NCBI GenBank assembly: GCA_000955785.1
Contig: JYOD01000094.1
Coordinates: 1-64,000, forward strand
Reading direction: 5' to 3'
DNA: 64,000 nt
Source of the DNA: Burkholderiaceae bacterium 16
GTDB lineage: Bacteria; Pseudomonadota; Gammaproteobacteria; Burkholderiales; Burkholderiaceae
Position numbers and translations under genes: made by a program. The notes beneath the pieces are model-generated. The model saw only the letters and a program-made list of their open reading frames with translations, was not told where the DNA came from and did not search any database. Positions 8,281-16,911 of this stretch are shown in pieces. The stretch's first letter is position 1; every line of letters starts with the position of its first letter.

Positions 8281-9146
8281 GCCGGCCCCTGATGATTGCC
8301 GGTGCGGCGCTGGCAGGCCTCGCACTGGGCGGCTGCGCGACGCAATGGGGCAGCCACGCGGACGATCTCAATGTCGCTGCGGCACAGGGCTCCGGGCTGC
8401 CGCTACGCTTCCAGCAGATGAGCCTGGAGGTGTCCGGGGTCGAAGTGCGCCCACTCGATATCGACGCCTTGCAGGTCGGCGATATCCTGCTCTCGGCAGC
8501 CACCTCATTCAACTCTTCGGCGATCCGGCTGGCGACGATTTCGCAGGTCAGCCACTCGGCCGTCTATGTGGGCGGCGGCAATGTGGTGGAGGCCGTGGGC
8601 CCGGGCGTTCGGGTCTATCCGCTGCAACAGGCGCTGAATGACGGCGACATCATCGTGGCTTACCGCCACCCCGGGCTCGACGATGACATGCGCCTGAAAT
8701 TGCATGCCTTCGCGATGGCCCAGGTAGGCCAGCCGTATAACCATCTCGGCATCGCCATGCATGCGCCGTTCTCGCTGGAGCGGCGCCTGTGCGAACTGCC
8801 GGGTGTGCCCGGCGTGGTCCGCAACGCCTGCATGCGCAGCTTCAGCGCCATCCAGATGGCACCCAATGAGCTGGATGCGCGCAACAGCTTCTTCTGCTCG
8901 CAACTGGTGCTCGCGACCTACCGGGCAGCCGGCCTGCCGCTGACAAGCGCGGCGGACGACGCGGTCTCGCCGGCCGACCTGCTGCATATGCGGGAAGGCG
9001 ACGTGCCCTCTTTCCGGGTCACGCGCAAGCTGGCATATGTAGGGCGGCTGACGCCGGTATCGTCCTTGAGGGCCGATGGCACATCGGCAAGCCAGTCCGC
9101 GGACGACGATGAGTGGAGGATGCAATCCTGGTCCGCAGGACCCTGA
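8277..9146 (+). CDS. Lipoprotein with permuted NlpC/P60 (YiiX/YaeF-like) hydrolase domain
   Basis: The 289-residue product begins with a lipoprotein signal ending LALGGC (lipidated Cys20). The domain from ~60 to 250 matches the circularly permuted papain-like YiiX/YaeF/LRAT-related group. It has LQVGDILLS, then the catalytic His in SHSAVYVGGG (His93), VVEAVGPGV, and the nucleophile Cys in FFCSQLVLATY (Cys207). Such enzymes cleave amide or thioester bonds in peptidoglycan or lipids. The protein probably sits at the periplasmic face. Its ATGA overlap with the sterol-desaturase-type gene suggests that the two act on the same envelope lipid. Confidence 0.8.
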   Translation: MSRPLMIAGAALAGLALGGCATQWGSHADDLNVAAAQGSGLPLRFQQMSLEVSGVEVRPLDIDALQVGDILLSAATSFNSSAIRLATISQVSHSAVYVGGGNVVEAVGPGVRVYPLQQALNDGDIIVAYRHPGLDDDMRLKLHAFAMAQVGQPYNHLGIAMHAPFSLERRLCELPGVPGVVRNACMRSFSAIQMAPNELDARNSFFCSQLVLATYRAAGLPLTSAADDAVSPADLLHMREGDVPSFRVTRKLAYVGRLTPVSSLRADGTSASQSADDDEWRMQSWSAGP

Positions 9147-9192
9147 GCAGACCGGGAAGCCTTGCCGCGATACAGATCGCGCGGCACAAAAG

Positions 9193-9224
9193 AAAAAGGC
9201 CGCTGCATAAGCAACGGCCTTTTT
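9193..9224. terminator. Bidirectional terminator
   Basis: The inverted repeat AAAAAGGCC ... GGCCTTTTT has a GC-rich core with one mismatch and T-runs on both strands. It separates the lipoprotein gene (plus, ends 9146) from tRNA-Leu (minus, 3' end at 9235). Confidence 0.8.
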
Positions 9225-9234
9225 CATCGAGTCT

Positions 9235-9321
9235 TGGTGCCCAGAAGAGGACTCGAACCTCCACAGTGTTGCCACCGCTAGGACCTGAACCTAGTGCGTC
9301 TACCAATTTCGCCATCTGGGC
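9235..9321 (-). tRNA. tRNA-Leu (anticodon CAG)
   Basis: The minus strand gives an 87-nt class II tRNA. The acceptor stem is GCCCAGA/TCTGGGC, the anticodon stem CTAGG/CCTAG closes the loop TTCAGGT with anticodon CAG, a long variable arm is present (CGGTGGCAACACTGT), the T-loop is TTCGAGT and the ACCA end is encoded. It reads the abundant CUG leucine codon. Confidence 0.96.
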
Positions 9322-9410
9322 TTCGTTTCACTGCTTTACTGCTGCAGCGCTGCGAAGAACAACATTATGCAGATTGCAGAATCTGCTGTCAACACCTGCC
9401 CTGCAATTTC

Positions 9411-9447
9411 TTTCCAGCCTTCCCAAAGCCGGACTCAAGGCTGGAAA
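9411..9447 (-). terminator. Hairpin at the end of the codA operon
   Basis: A perfect 11-bp inverted repeat (TTTCCAGCCTT / AAGGCTGGAAA) spans the codA stop codon (9435-9437). There is no T-run after it on the minus strand. It may act as a 3'-end stabiliser or as a Rho-assisted terminator of the long operon. Confidence 0.4.
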
Positions 9448-10706
9448 CTGACCTGCCCGGGCCTGCCATCCAGGTGCAAGGTCGCGGTAGCCGGACGCGT
9501 GCTCGCCACCACCTTGCCTGCCCGCAGCACGAGCAGACGGGTAGCGCGCAAGCGGATCGCCTCGACCGGGTCGCGTGCCTGCAGCAGCACCAGGTCGGCG
9601 CGGCAGTCCGGCGCGATGCCGTAGCCTTCCAGCCCGAGGATCCGCGCCGGTGTCTCGGTGACGGCGGCGAAACACGCGCGCATCGCCTCCTGCCCCGTCA
9701 TCTGCGCCACATGCAGGCCCATGTGCGCCACCTCCAGCATGTCGCCGGAGCCCAGGCTGTACCAAGGATCCATCACGCAATCGTGGCCGAATGCCACCGG
9801 CACGCCCCCGGCCAGAAGCTCCGGCACGCGGGTCATGCCACGCCGCTTCGGGTAGCTGTCGTGCCGGCCCTGTAGCGTGATGTTGATCAGCGGGTTGGCG
9901 ATGGCCGCCACCCCGGATTCGCGGATCAGCGGAATCAGCTTGGACACGTAGTAGTTGTCCATCGAATGCATCGAGGTCAGGTGCGAACCTGTGACCTGGC
10001 CCTGCAACCCGAGCCGCACGGTCTGGCATGCCAGTGTCTCGATATGCCGCGACAGCGGATCGTCGCTCTCGTCGCAATGCATATCCACACGCAGCCCGCG
10101 CTCGCAGGCCAGTTCGCACAGGATGCGCACGGACTCCGCGCCATCGGCCATGGTGCGCTCGAAATGCGGGATGCCGCCCACCACATCGACGCCCATGCCC
10201 AGGGCGCGCTTGAGATTATCGAGCGCGCCTGGAGCGCGCAGCACGCCGTCCTGTGGAAAGGCTACCAGTTGCAGGTCAAGGTAAGGCCGCACCTTCTCGC
10301 GCACGTGCAGCAGCGCCTCCGTGGCAAGCAAGCGCGGATCGCACACATCCACATGCGAACGGATCGCCAGCAGGCCCTTGGCCACCGCCCAGTCGCAATA
10401 GGCCAGTGCCCGCTCGACAATAGCATCCTGCGTCAGCAGCGGCTTGAGCTCACCCCAAAGCGCAATGCCTTCGAGCAAGGTGCCCGACTGGTTGATGCGC
10501 GGCAAGCCGTAAGACAGCGTGGAGTCCATGTGAAAATGCGCATCCACAAAGGGCGGCGTGACAAGCTGCCCCGCCGCATCGACCTCGGCCGCCGCTGGCG
10601 CCTTGAGCGCCGGCTCGACTGCCTTGATGCGGTCGCCCGCGATGCCGATATCGATGCCGGTGCGGCCATCGGGGAGCGCGCAGTTGCGCAGGATAAGGTC
10701 GAGCAT
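9435..10706 (-). CDS. codA: Cytosine deaminase / related amidohydrolase
   Basis: The 423-residue cytoplasmic enzyme belongs to the amidohydrolase superfamily and follows E. coli CodA closely, with a constant offset of four residues. The metal ligands are His57 and His59 (VDAHFHMD), His210 (DMHCDE) and Asp309 (FGHDC), the proton shuttle is Glu213 and the conserved His242 is in GSHLTSMH. It hydrolyses cytosine to uracil and ammonia, which feeds uracil to upp and the URC genes of the same operon. It is the last gene of the operon, 35 bp after the second ABC permease. A related deaminase activity (for example on isoguanine or a pterin) cannot be excluded, but the context favours cytosine. Confidence 0.88.
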   Translation of the reverse strand: MLDLILRNCALPDGRTGIDIGIAGDRIKAVEPALKAPAAAEVDAAGQLVTPPFVDAHFHMDSTLSYGLPRINQSGTLLEGIALWGELKPLLTQDAIVERALAYCDWAVAKGLLAIRSHVDVCDPRLLATEALLHVREKVRPYLDLQLVAFPQDGVLRAPGALDNLKRALGMGVDVVGGIPHFERTMADGAESVRILCELACERGLRVDMHCDESDDPLSRHIETLACQTVRLGLQGQVTGSHLTSMHSMDNYYVSKLIPLIRESGVAAIANPLINITLQGRHDSYPKRRGMTRVPELLAGGVPVAFGHDCVMDPWYSLGSGDMLEVAHMGLHVAQMTGQEAMRACFAAVTETPARILGLEGYGIAPDCRADLVLLQARDPVEAIRLRATRLLVLRAGKVVASTRPATATLHLDGRPGQVSFQP

Positions 10707-10741
10707 AGTGGTTACTAGTTATTCGCTACGTGTTATTGGAC

Positions 10742-11704
10742 TTAGCGTTCGCCCTTGCGATAGGGCTTCATCAGCGCCTGCGGGTATGTGGCGCGCCGCG
10801 CCACCAGCACCAGAGCGAGAATCGACAGCACGTACGGCAACATCAGGTACAGCTGATACGGCAGCGGCGGCAGACCCGGCAGGCTGGCACCGCTCTGTTG
10901 CAGGCGCAGTTGCAGCGCATCGAAGGCGGCAAACAGCAAGGCGCCCGCCAGCGCGCGGCCCGGCCGCCAGGACGCGAACACCACCAGGGCCACGCAGATC
11001 CAGCCCCGCCCGTTGATCATATTGAAGAAGAACGCATTAAAGGCGGACAGCGTCAGGAATGCGCCCCCCACCGCCATCAACGCCGAACCGGCCATGATCG
11101 CACCGATGCGCATGGCGCCTACCCGAATCCCCTGCCCCTCCGCCGCGGCTGGATTCTCGCCGACCATGCGCACGGCCAGGCCGAACGGGGTGCGATAGAG
11201 CACCCAGGCCATCACCGGCACCAGGCCCAGCGCCAGCAGCGTCAACGCGCTTTCCTGGCCGAAGACGGGGCCCAGCACGCGCCCGAGCAGCGGCACGTCC
11301 TCGATCCAGCGCATCGGCGCGAAGGGCATGATGGTGGGTGGCGTGGACACCGAGGCGAAACCGATCCGGTAGGCATAGTAGGACAGGCTGGTGGCCAGCA
11401 TGGTGACACCCAGGCCTGCCACGTGCTGCGACAGCGCCAGGCTCACCGTCAGCCAGCCGTGCAGCAGGCCGAAGGCAAGTCCCACGGCAGCGGCCACAGC
11501 GACCCCGCCCCACAGCGGGGCGCCATGATAGACCGCCAGCCAGCCGCCGAAGGCGCCCGCCACCATGATGCCTTCGATGCCGAGGTTGAGCACGCCGGCG
11601 CGCTCGCACAGCAGCACTCCCAACGTGCCGAAGATCAGCGGCGTGGCCACGCGCAGCACCGCGATCCAGAATGGCGCCGAGGCCAGGATATCGAGCAGTT
11701 CCAT
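10742..11704 (-). CDS. Nucleobase/nucleoside ABC transporter permease (BmpC/YufQ-type)
   Basis: This 320-residue inner-membrane protein is of the BPD_transp_2 type, with about 8-9 hydrophobic segments. It has the family motif VLNLGIEGIMVAGAFGG near residues 40-56 and a GENPAAAEGQGI cytoplasmic loop near 190. The start was set at ATG 11704 because it overlaps the stop of the preceding permease as ATGA; longer upstream readings run through that gene out of frame. With its partner permease, the double ATPase and the BMP-family binding protein it forms a complete BMP-type importer. Given codA, upp and urc genes on the same transcript, uracil, cytosine or a pyrimidine nucleoside is the likely cargo. 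Confidence 0.87.
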   Translation of the reverse strand: MELLDILASAPFWIAVLRVATPLIFGTLGVLLCERAGVLNLGIEGIMVAGAFGGWLAVYHGAPLWGGVAVAAAVGLAFGLLHGWLTVSLALSQHVAGLGVTMLATSLSYYAYRIGFASVSTPPTIMPFAPMRWIEDVPLLGRVLGPVFGQESALTLLALGLVPVMAWVLYRTPFGLAVRMVGENPAAAEGQGIRVGAMRIGAIMAGSALMAVGGAFLTLSAFNAFFFNMINGRGWICVALVVFASWRPGRALAGALLFAAFDALQLRLQQSGASLPGLPPLPYQLYLMLPYVLSILALVLVARRATYPQALMKPYRKGER

Positions 11705-12795
11705 CAGGCCGCCTTGCCCCGCGCATCGAAACGGATACGGTAGCGCGTCAGCATGGTGGCCACTAGCATGGCGAGCAGCGCCACTGCCACGATCACGTCG
11801 GCAATGCTGTTGGGCACGCCCACCGCGCGGCTCATGCCGTCCGCCCCCACCAGCACCCCCGCCACGAATACCGACGCCGCCACCACGCCCAGCGGATGCA
11901 ACCCCGCCAGCATGGCGATGACCACTCCGGCGTAGCCATAGCCAGGCGAAATATCGAGCGTGAGATAGCTGGTGCGCCCTGCCACCTCCACCACGCCTGC
12001 CAATCCCGCCAGCCCGCCCGACAACAGCGCGGCCCACATCGTCACGCGCCGCACCGGCATGCCGGTGAACGCCGCGGCGCGCGCATTGGCGCCCACCGCG
12101 CGCATCTGCAGGCCGAACACCGTGAAGCGGTTGACCGCCCACAGGATCACGGCAAGCGCGCCAGCCAGCAGCAGGCCGCTGTGCACGCGCGAGCGCTCCA
12201 TCAGTTTCGACAATTCCAGTTCCAGCACCAACGGTACCGATTGCGGCCACCCCATCGCCGTGGCGTCTTTCATCGGGCCGTCCAGCATCATTGAGACAAA
12301 CAGCAGCACGATAAAGTTGGCCAGCAAGGTCGTAACCACCTCATCCACGCCAAGCCGCGTCTTGAGCCATGCAGCCCCGAGCAGCAGCAAGGCACCGGCC
12401 AGCATGCCGGCCGCCACCATCAGCACGAACAGCAAGCCCATCGGTAGTTGCTGCGCCCAGGGCGCCGCCGCGCCATCGACCTGGCCGCCAACGGCCACCG
12501 CCGCCAGCGCGCCGAGATAGAGCTGCCCTTCGGCGCCGATGTTGAACAGGCGGGCGCGAAAGGCCACCGCCACCGACAAGCCGGTCAGGATCAGCGGGGT
12601 AGCGCGCGTGAGCGTCTCCGACCAGGCAAAGCGCGATCCGAAACCGCCTTCGAGCAGCAGCATGTAAGCACGTCCCACCGGCGCACCGGTCCAACGCACC
12701 AGCAAGGCGCAGATCAGCAAGGTAGCAACGATCGCCATGATGGGCGCGGCCAGCATGGCCACGCGCGAAACGCCGCTTCGGGCTTCAAGCCGCAT
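11704..12795 (-). CDS. Nucleobase/nucleoside ABC transporter permease (BmpB/YufP-type)
   Basis: The 363-residue partner permease starts at ATG 12795, which overlaps the end of the ATPase gene by 11 bp. It has about nine hydrophobic segments, the typical ATPLILTGLSVAVAFRARLFNIGAEG motif (split here only by description) around residues 64-89, and a later VGANARAAAFTGM loop near 205. These features assign it to the same BPD_transp_2 group as the other permease. ATGA coupling with the next gene supports equal expression of the two subunits. The extra 16 residues available upstream of ATG 12795 lie inside the ATPase gene and are unlikely to be used. Confidence 0.87.
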   Translation of the reverse strand: MRLEARSGVSRVAMLAAPIMAIVATLLICALLVRWTGAPVGRAYMLLLEGGFGSRFAWSETLTRATPLILTGLSVAVAFRARLFNIGAEGQLYLGALAAVAVGGQVDGAAAPWAQQLPMGLLFVLMVAAGMLAGALLLLGAAWLKTRLGVDEVVTTLLANFIVLLFVSMMLDGPMKDATAMGWPQSVPLVLELELSKLMERSRVHSGLLLAGALAVILWAVNRFTVFGLQMRAVGANARAAAFTGMPVRRVTMWAALLSGGLAGLAGVVEVAGRTSYLTLDISPGYGYAGVVIAMLAGLHPLGVVAASVFVAGVLVGADGMSRAVGVPNSIADVIVAVALLAMLVATMLTRYRIRFDARGKAA

Positions 12796-14368
12796 GCAGT
12801 ACCTCCCCCGTTCCAGCAGCGCCATGCGCGCCTTCGCCGGCACCGGCCATCGCCAGCCCGAGTTCTCCGAGCGTCCATGCTGCCGTCGGACGCGCCTCGG
12901 TCAGCCGGCCTGCGTGCATCACGGCAATGCGGTCGGCCAGCGCATGGAGCTCATCGAGGTCTTCCGAGATCAGCAACACGGCCGCGCCCTCTTGCGCTGC
13001 ATCGAGCAGGCGGGCGCGCACATAGGCCACCGCGCCGATGTCCAGCCCCCAGGTGGGCTGGCTGGCCACGACCAGCAGCGGCGCCCTCCCTTCGCCCCGC
13101 ACCGAGAGCGCCCGGCCCAGGATCAGCTTTTGCATATTGCCGCCCGACATGGTCCGGGCCGGCACGTCGATACCGGCGGTGCGCACGTCGAAACGCGCCA
13201 CCAGCTCCCGCGCGAACCGCTGAGCCGCCGCGCGCCGGATCACCCCCCCACGAGAAAAACGCGGCTCGCCGAGTTGCTCGCTGGCGGCGTTCTCCCAAAC
13301 GGTCAGGTCGCCGATCACGCCCACCGCGTGGCGATCCTCCGGCACGCGCGCCACGCCTGCCGCGATCCATGCGCGCGGCCATGCCGGCATTGGCTTGCCA
13401 GCCAACGTGACATGGCCCTCGGCGGCCGCCAGCGTGCCGCTGGTCAGTTCCGCCAGCGCGGCCTGGCCGTTGCCGGACACGCCGGCGATGCCCACGATTT
13501 CGCCAGCCCGTACCTGCAGGCTGACTTCGCGCAACAGCGCGCGGCCGTCCGCGCCACACGCGCCAACCTTCTGCAACGCGAGCACGGCGGGCGCCGCACT
13601 GGCACCGTCGGCGTCCAGCCGCGCGGCGCGTTCCGGCATGGCTACCACCCGGCCCACCATCAGTTCCGCCAGTTCGGCCTTGCTGGTCTGCGCCGCCGCG
13701 CACTGCGCCACCAGCCGCCCGCCGCGCAATACGGCGATGCGATCGGACACCCGCAGCACTTCGTCGAGCTTATGGCTGATAAAGATCACCGACAGCCCCT
13801 CGGCAATCAACTGCGCCAGCGTGGCGAACAGCGTTTCGGACTCGTGCGGCGTCAGCACCGCGGTGGGCTCGTCAAGAATCAGCACGCGGGCGCCGCGGTA
13901 CAGTGCCTTGACGATCTCCACGCGCTGGCGCTCGCCCACCGACAACTCGCCTACCCTGGCCTGCGGCCGCACGGCCAGGCCAAAGCGCTCGGCCAGCGCC
14001 AGCACCCTGTCACGCGCCGCGCGCCGCTCCAGGCGCCATTGCCACAGCGGCTGGGTGCCGAGCATGATGTTGTCCAGCACCGAGAGATTGTCGGCCAGCG
14101 TGAAATGCTGGTGCACCATGCCGATGCCGGCGGCAAGCGCCGCGCGTGGCTGGCCGGGTGGCAGAAGCTGGCCGTCGACCTCCACCGTGCCGGCATCGGC
14201 CACGTAGTGCCCGAACAGGATGCTGACCAGCGTGCTCTTGCCGGCGCCGTTCTCGCCCAGCAGGGCCAGCACTTCGCCGCGCCGCAGTTCTAGCGAGATA
14301 TCGTCATTGGCGGTCAGCTGGCCGAAGCGCTTGGTGATGTTGCTCAGGCGCAGGATGGGGACTTGCAT
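12785..14368 (-). CDS. Sugar/nucleoside-type ABC transporter ATPase (two nucleotide-binding domains)
   Basis: The 527-residue ATPase has two fused ABC domains. The first has a Walker A (GENGAGKST, residues ~40-48), a signature (LSVGERQRVEI, ~142) and a Walker B (VLILDEPTAVLTP, ~160). The second has a degenerate Walker A (GVSGNGQAAL, ~292), a signature-like SGGNMQKLILGRAL and PTWGLDIG in place of the usual Walker B/D-loop. Such asymmetry is normal for BMP- and ribose-type importers. The start at ATG 14368 gives MQVPILRLSNITKRFG, the usual domain beginning. It lies 104 bp after the binding-protein gene in the pyrimidine operon. Confidence 0.9.
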   Translation of the reverse strand: MQVPILRLSNITKRFGQLTANDDISLELRRGEVLALLGENGAGKSTLVSILFGHYVADAGTVEVDGQLLPPGQPRAALAAGIGMVHQHFTLADNLSVLDNIMLGTQPLWQWRLERRAARDRVLALAERFGLAVRPQARVGELSVGERQRVEIVKALYRGARVLILDEPTAVLTPHESETLFATLAQLIAEGLSVIFISHKLDEVLRVSDRIAVLRGGRLVAQCAAAQTSKAELAELMVGRVVAMPERAARLDADGASAAPAVLALQKVGACGADGRALLREVSLQVRAGEIVGIAGVSGNGQAALAELTSGTLAAAEGHVTLAGKPMPAWPRAWIAAGVARVPEDRHAVGVIGDLTVWENAASEQLGEPRFSRGGVIRRAAAQRFARELVARFDVRTAGIDVPARTMSGGNMQKLILGRALSVRGEGRAPLLVVASQPTWGLDIGAVAYVRARLLDAAQEGAAVLLISEDLDELHALADRIAVMHAGRLTEARPTAAWTLGELGLAMAGAGEGAHGAAGTGEVLHAA

Positions 14369-14472
14369 GGGTGGTTGATCGATGTGGCGGTCAGGTTGCG
14401 CTGGCTTGCTCTTCGCTCCCAGGCGGAGGAAAGGGGCAAGCCAGCGGCGGGAATAGCGAGGCGAAGCCGCCC

Positions 14473-15480
14473 TCACTGCGTCGACTTCGGCTCCGTCTCC
14501 ACCACCTTGACGGCGAACTTGCCGTCAAGGATGGCCTTCTCCCTGGCCCTGACCCTGGTCATCACATCGGCGGGAACCTTGCCTTCGAACGTGCCCAGCG
14601 GCGCCAGTTCGGCCCCCTTGAATTTCATCAGCGAGTAGGGACCGTAGTCCTCGCTCTTGAACTGGCCCGCCTTGACCTTGCCAAGCGCCGCGCCGACCGT
14701 GGGCTCCATATTCCACAGCGCCGAGGCCACTACCGTGGCGGGATATTGCGGCTGGGTGTTGATGACATTGCCGATGGCCAGCTTGCCCTTTTCCTTGGCG
14801 GCATCGGATACGCCGAAGCGTTCGGCATAGAGCACGTCGGCGCCCTTGTCGATCATGGCGAAGGCCGCCTCCTTGGCCTTGGGCGGATCGAACCACGAAC
14901 CGATGAAGCTGACCGTGAACCTGACCTTCGGATTCACCTCGCGCGCGCCCTCCATGAAAGCGTGCATCAGCCGGTTGACCTCGGGGATGGCATAGCCGCC
15001 CACCATGCCGATGTGGTTGGTCTTGGTCATGCCGCCGGCAATCATGCCGGTGAGGTAGGAAGGCTCCTGGATGTAGTTGTCGAACACCGAGAAATTCGGC
15101 GCCTGCGGCTTGCCCGAGGAGCCCATCAGGAAGGCGGTCTTGGGATAGTCTTTGGCCACCTTGCGCGCCGCCGCCTCGACGGCGAAGGACTCACCCAGGA
15201 TCAGCGCCGACCCCTGCTCCGCGTACTGCCGCAGCACGCGCTCGTAGTCAGCATTGGACACGCTCTCCGAGAATACATAGTCGATCTCGCCGCGCGCCTT
15301 GGCCTCGTTGAGCGCCTTGTGAATCCGCGACACCCATTGCTGTTCGACCGGAACGGTGTACACCGCCGCCACCTTCAGCTTGGCTTGCGCCTGCGCGGGC
15401 GCGGGGCCGCCAAGCGCGACAACGCTGGCGGCGGCGGCCGCGAATTTCAACCAGGTCCTGCGCTTACCCTCAAACCTCAT
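14473..15480 (-). CDS. BMP-family periplasmic binding protein of the pyrimidine importer
   Basis: This 335-residue exported protein has a Tat-like signal (KRRTWLKFAAAA, residues 6-17, cleavage near AQAQA). The mature domain resembles BMP/PnrA/Med-type binding proteins: KVAAVYTVPVEQQWV, a VSNADYERVLRQYAEQG segment, GMIAGGMTKTNHIGMVGGY and late GADVLYAE. The family binds nucleosides or purine and pyrimidine bases outside the inner membrane. The gene overlaps the regulator gene by 11 bp and precedes the ATPase, giving a complete importer of one binding protein, one double ATPase and two permeases. A Tat rather than Sec route would be unusual for this family. Confidence 0.87.
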   Translation of the reverse strand: MRFEGKRRTWLKFAAAAASVVALGGPAPAQAQAKLKVAAVYTVPVEQQWVSRIHKALNEAKARGEIDYVFSESVSNADYERVLRQYAEQGSALILGESFAVEAAARKVAKDYPKTAFLMGSSGKPQAPNFSVFDNYIQEPSYLTGMIAGGMTKTNHIGMVGGYAIPEVNRLMHAFMEGAREVNPKVRFTVSFIGSWFDPPKAKEAAFAMIDKGADVLYAERFGVSDAAKEKGKLAIGNVINTQPQYPATVVASALWNMEPTVGAALGKVKAGQFKSEDYGPYSLMKFKGAELAPLGTFEGKVPADVMTRVRAREKAILDGKFAVKVVETEPKSTQ

Positions 15481-16186
15481 GACGTTCTCCCCTTGTTGAC
15501 GATAATTCCGTGGCCAGGCCGGCCGGCTCCAGCCCGCATCCGCGCAGCAAAAGCCGCACGAGATGGTCGGTGGCCTGTTCGTAATCGCGCTGGCCCAGGT
15601 GGCTCACCCCAAGCACGGCGCATACCTGCGACTCGAAATCGGCATAGGTCTGGGTAGCGGCCCAGATGGTGAAAAACAGGTGCTGCGGATCCACGCTGGC
15701 CATCTCGCCACGCGCGATCCACTCACGGATCACGCCGGCCTTGCGCGCCACCAGCGCGCGCAGCGCGCCGTTGAGCACATCGCGGATTTCCGGCGCACCG
15801 TGCAGCAGTTCATTGGCAAATACGCGCGAGGCGTCGGGATGGCTCGCCGACAACCGCATCTTGGCGCGGATGTACTGTTCAAGAGCTACCTGCGGGCTTT
15901 GCCCCGCGTCGATGATGTCGGTCTCGGACAGCCACAGTGCGAGCGTATGGGCCAGCACCGCCCGGTACAGCGCCTGCTTGGTGCGAAAGTAGTAATGCAG
16001 GTTGGATTTCGGCACGCCGGCGCGTGCGGCGATCTCGTTCATGGTGGCGCCGGCAAACCCGGCCCGCGCGAACACATGCTCGGCCGCGTGCAGGATCAGC
16101 GCCTCGTTCTCTTGGCGGATACGGCCGCCCGCCGCCTCCCGCGGCAGCGGAAAGCATGGCGGCGGCGCCGTGGCCGGCGCTCCCAT
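15470..16186 (-). CDS. TetR-family regulator, RutR-like
   Basis: This 238-residue repressor has an N-terminal helix-turn-helix (residues ~25-70: ILHAAEHVFARAGFAGATMNEIAARAGVPKSN read as two parts, followed by LHYYFRTKQALY). The C-terminal ligand domain has a RutR-like ending with RVFANELLHGAPEIRDVL and FFTIWAATQTYADFESQV. RutR of E. coli binds uracil. The start ATG 16186 shares one base with the upp stop codon (TAATG). Its place inside an operon for uracil use, and the RutR-type palindrome at 19490-19507 upstream of the first gene, point to uracil-relieved autorepression. The effector is inferred. Confidence 0.85.
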   Translation of the reverse strand: MGAPATAPPPCFPLPREAAGGRIRQENEALILHAAEHVFARAGFAGATMNEIAARAGVPKSNLHYYFRTKQALYRAVLAHTLALWLSETDIIDAGQSPQVALEQYIRAKMRLSASHPDASRVFANELLHGAPEIRDVLNGALRALVARKAGVIREWIARGEMASVDPQHLFFTIWAATQTYADFESQVCAVLGVSHLGQRDYEQATDHLVRLLLRGCGLEPAGLATELSSTRGERHEV

Positions 16187-16845
16187 TACTTGGTGCCGTA
16201 GAGCCTGTCGCCGGCATCGCCCAGGCCGGGCACGATGTAGCCGTGCTCGTTGAGCTCCTCGTCGATGGCGGCGGTGACGATGGCCACGTCGGGGTGCGCT
16301 GCCTGCAGGGCACGCAGCCCCTGCCGCGACGCGATCAGGCACACGTACTTGAGTGTGCTCACGCCGGCTTCCTTCAGGCGATTGAGCGCGGCAATGGCGG
16401 AGTTACCGGTGGCCAGCATGGGGTCCACCACAATCACCAGCCGCTCGTGGATGTCCTCGGGGATCTTGAAGTAGTACTCGATCGGCTCCAGCGTTTCGGG
16501 GTCGCGGTACAAGCCGATGTGCCCTACCCGCGCGGCCGGCAGCAACTCCAGCATGCCATCCAGGAAACCGTTGCCGGCACGCAGTATCGATACCAGGCAC
16601 AGCTTCTTGCCCGACAGCACCGGCGACTGCATGGGCGCGATCGGGGTCTTGATGGAGATCGTTTCCATCGCCAGATCGCGGGTCGCTTCATAGGTCAGCA
16701 GCTGGCTGATCTCGCGCACCAGCCGGCGGAAGTTATCGGTGGTGGTGTCTTCGCTGCGTACCAGCGTGACCTTGTGCTGCACGAGCGGATGGTCCACCAC
16801 CAGCACGGACGGAGTGACAGGCGGTACGGCGGAGAGGTCGGTCAT
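16186..16845 (-). CDS. upp: Uracil phosphoribosyltransferase
   Basis: The 219-residue enzyme converts uracil and PRPP to UMP. It has the PRPP-binding loop VVDPMLATGNSA (~138-149), the SILRAGNGFLDGM segment (~86-98) and the C-terminal uracil-binding GYIVPGLGDAGDR. In yeasts with the URC pathway the UPRTase (Urc6) is required for uracil breakdown because the pathway starts from a nucleotide. Its position between urc4 and the regulator fits that role as well as salvage. A CCAGGAG ribosome binding site precedes ATG 16845. Confidence 0.95.
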   Translation of the reverse strand: MTDLSAVPPVTPSVLVVDHPLVQHKVTLVRSEDTTTDNFRRLVREISQLLTYEATRDLAMETISIKTPIAPMQSPVLSGKKLCLVSILRAGNGFLDGMLELLPAARVGHIGLYRDPETLEPIEYYFKIPEDIHERLVIVVDPMLATGNSAIAALNRLKEAGVSTLKYVCLIASRQGLRALQAAHPDVAIVTAAIDEELNEHGYIVPGLGDAGDRLYGTK

Positions 16846-16911
16846 GATGCGCTCCTGGAGGGCGGTCGCGAAGAGGTCTTGCTGCGGCTCGGCGCGTGGC
16901 TGCGATATCGG

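Noticed and set aside
12449..13410. Plus-strand open frames across the ABC transporter genes
   Set aside because: They are opposite-strand shadows of the permease and ATPase genes, with Arg/Ala/His-rich translations.
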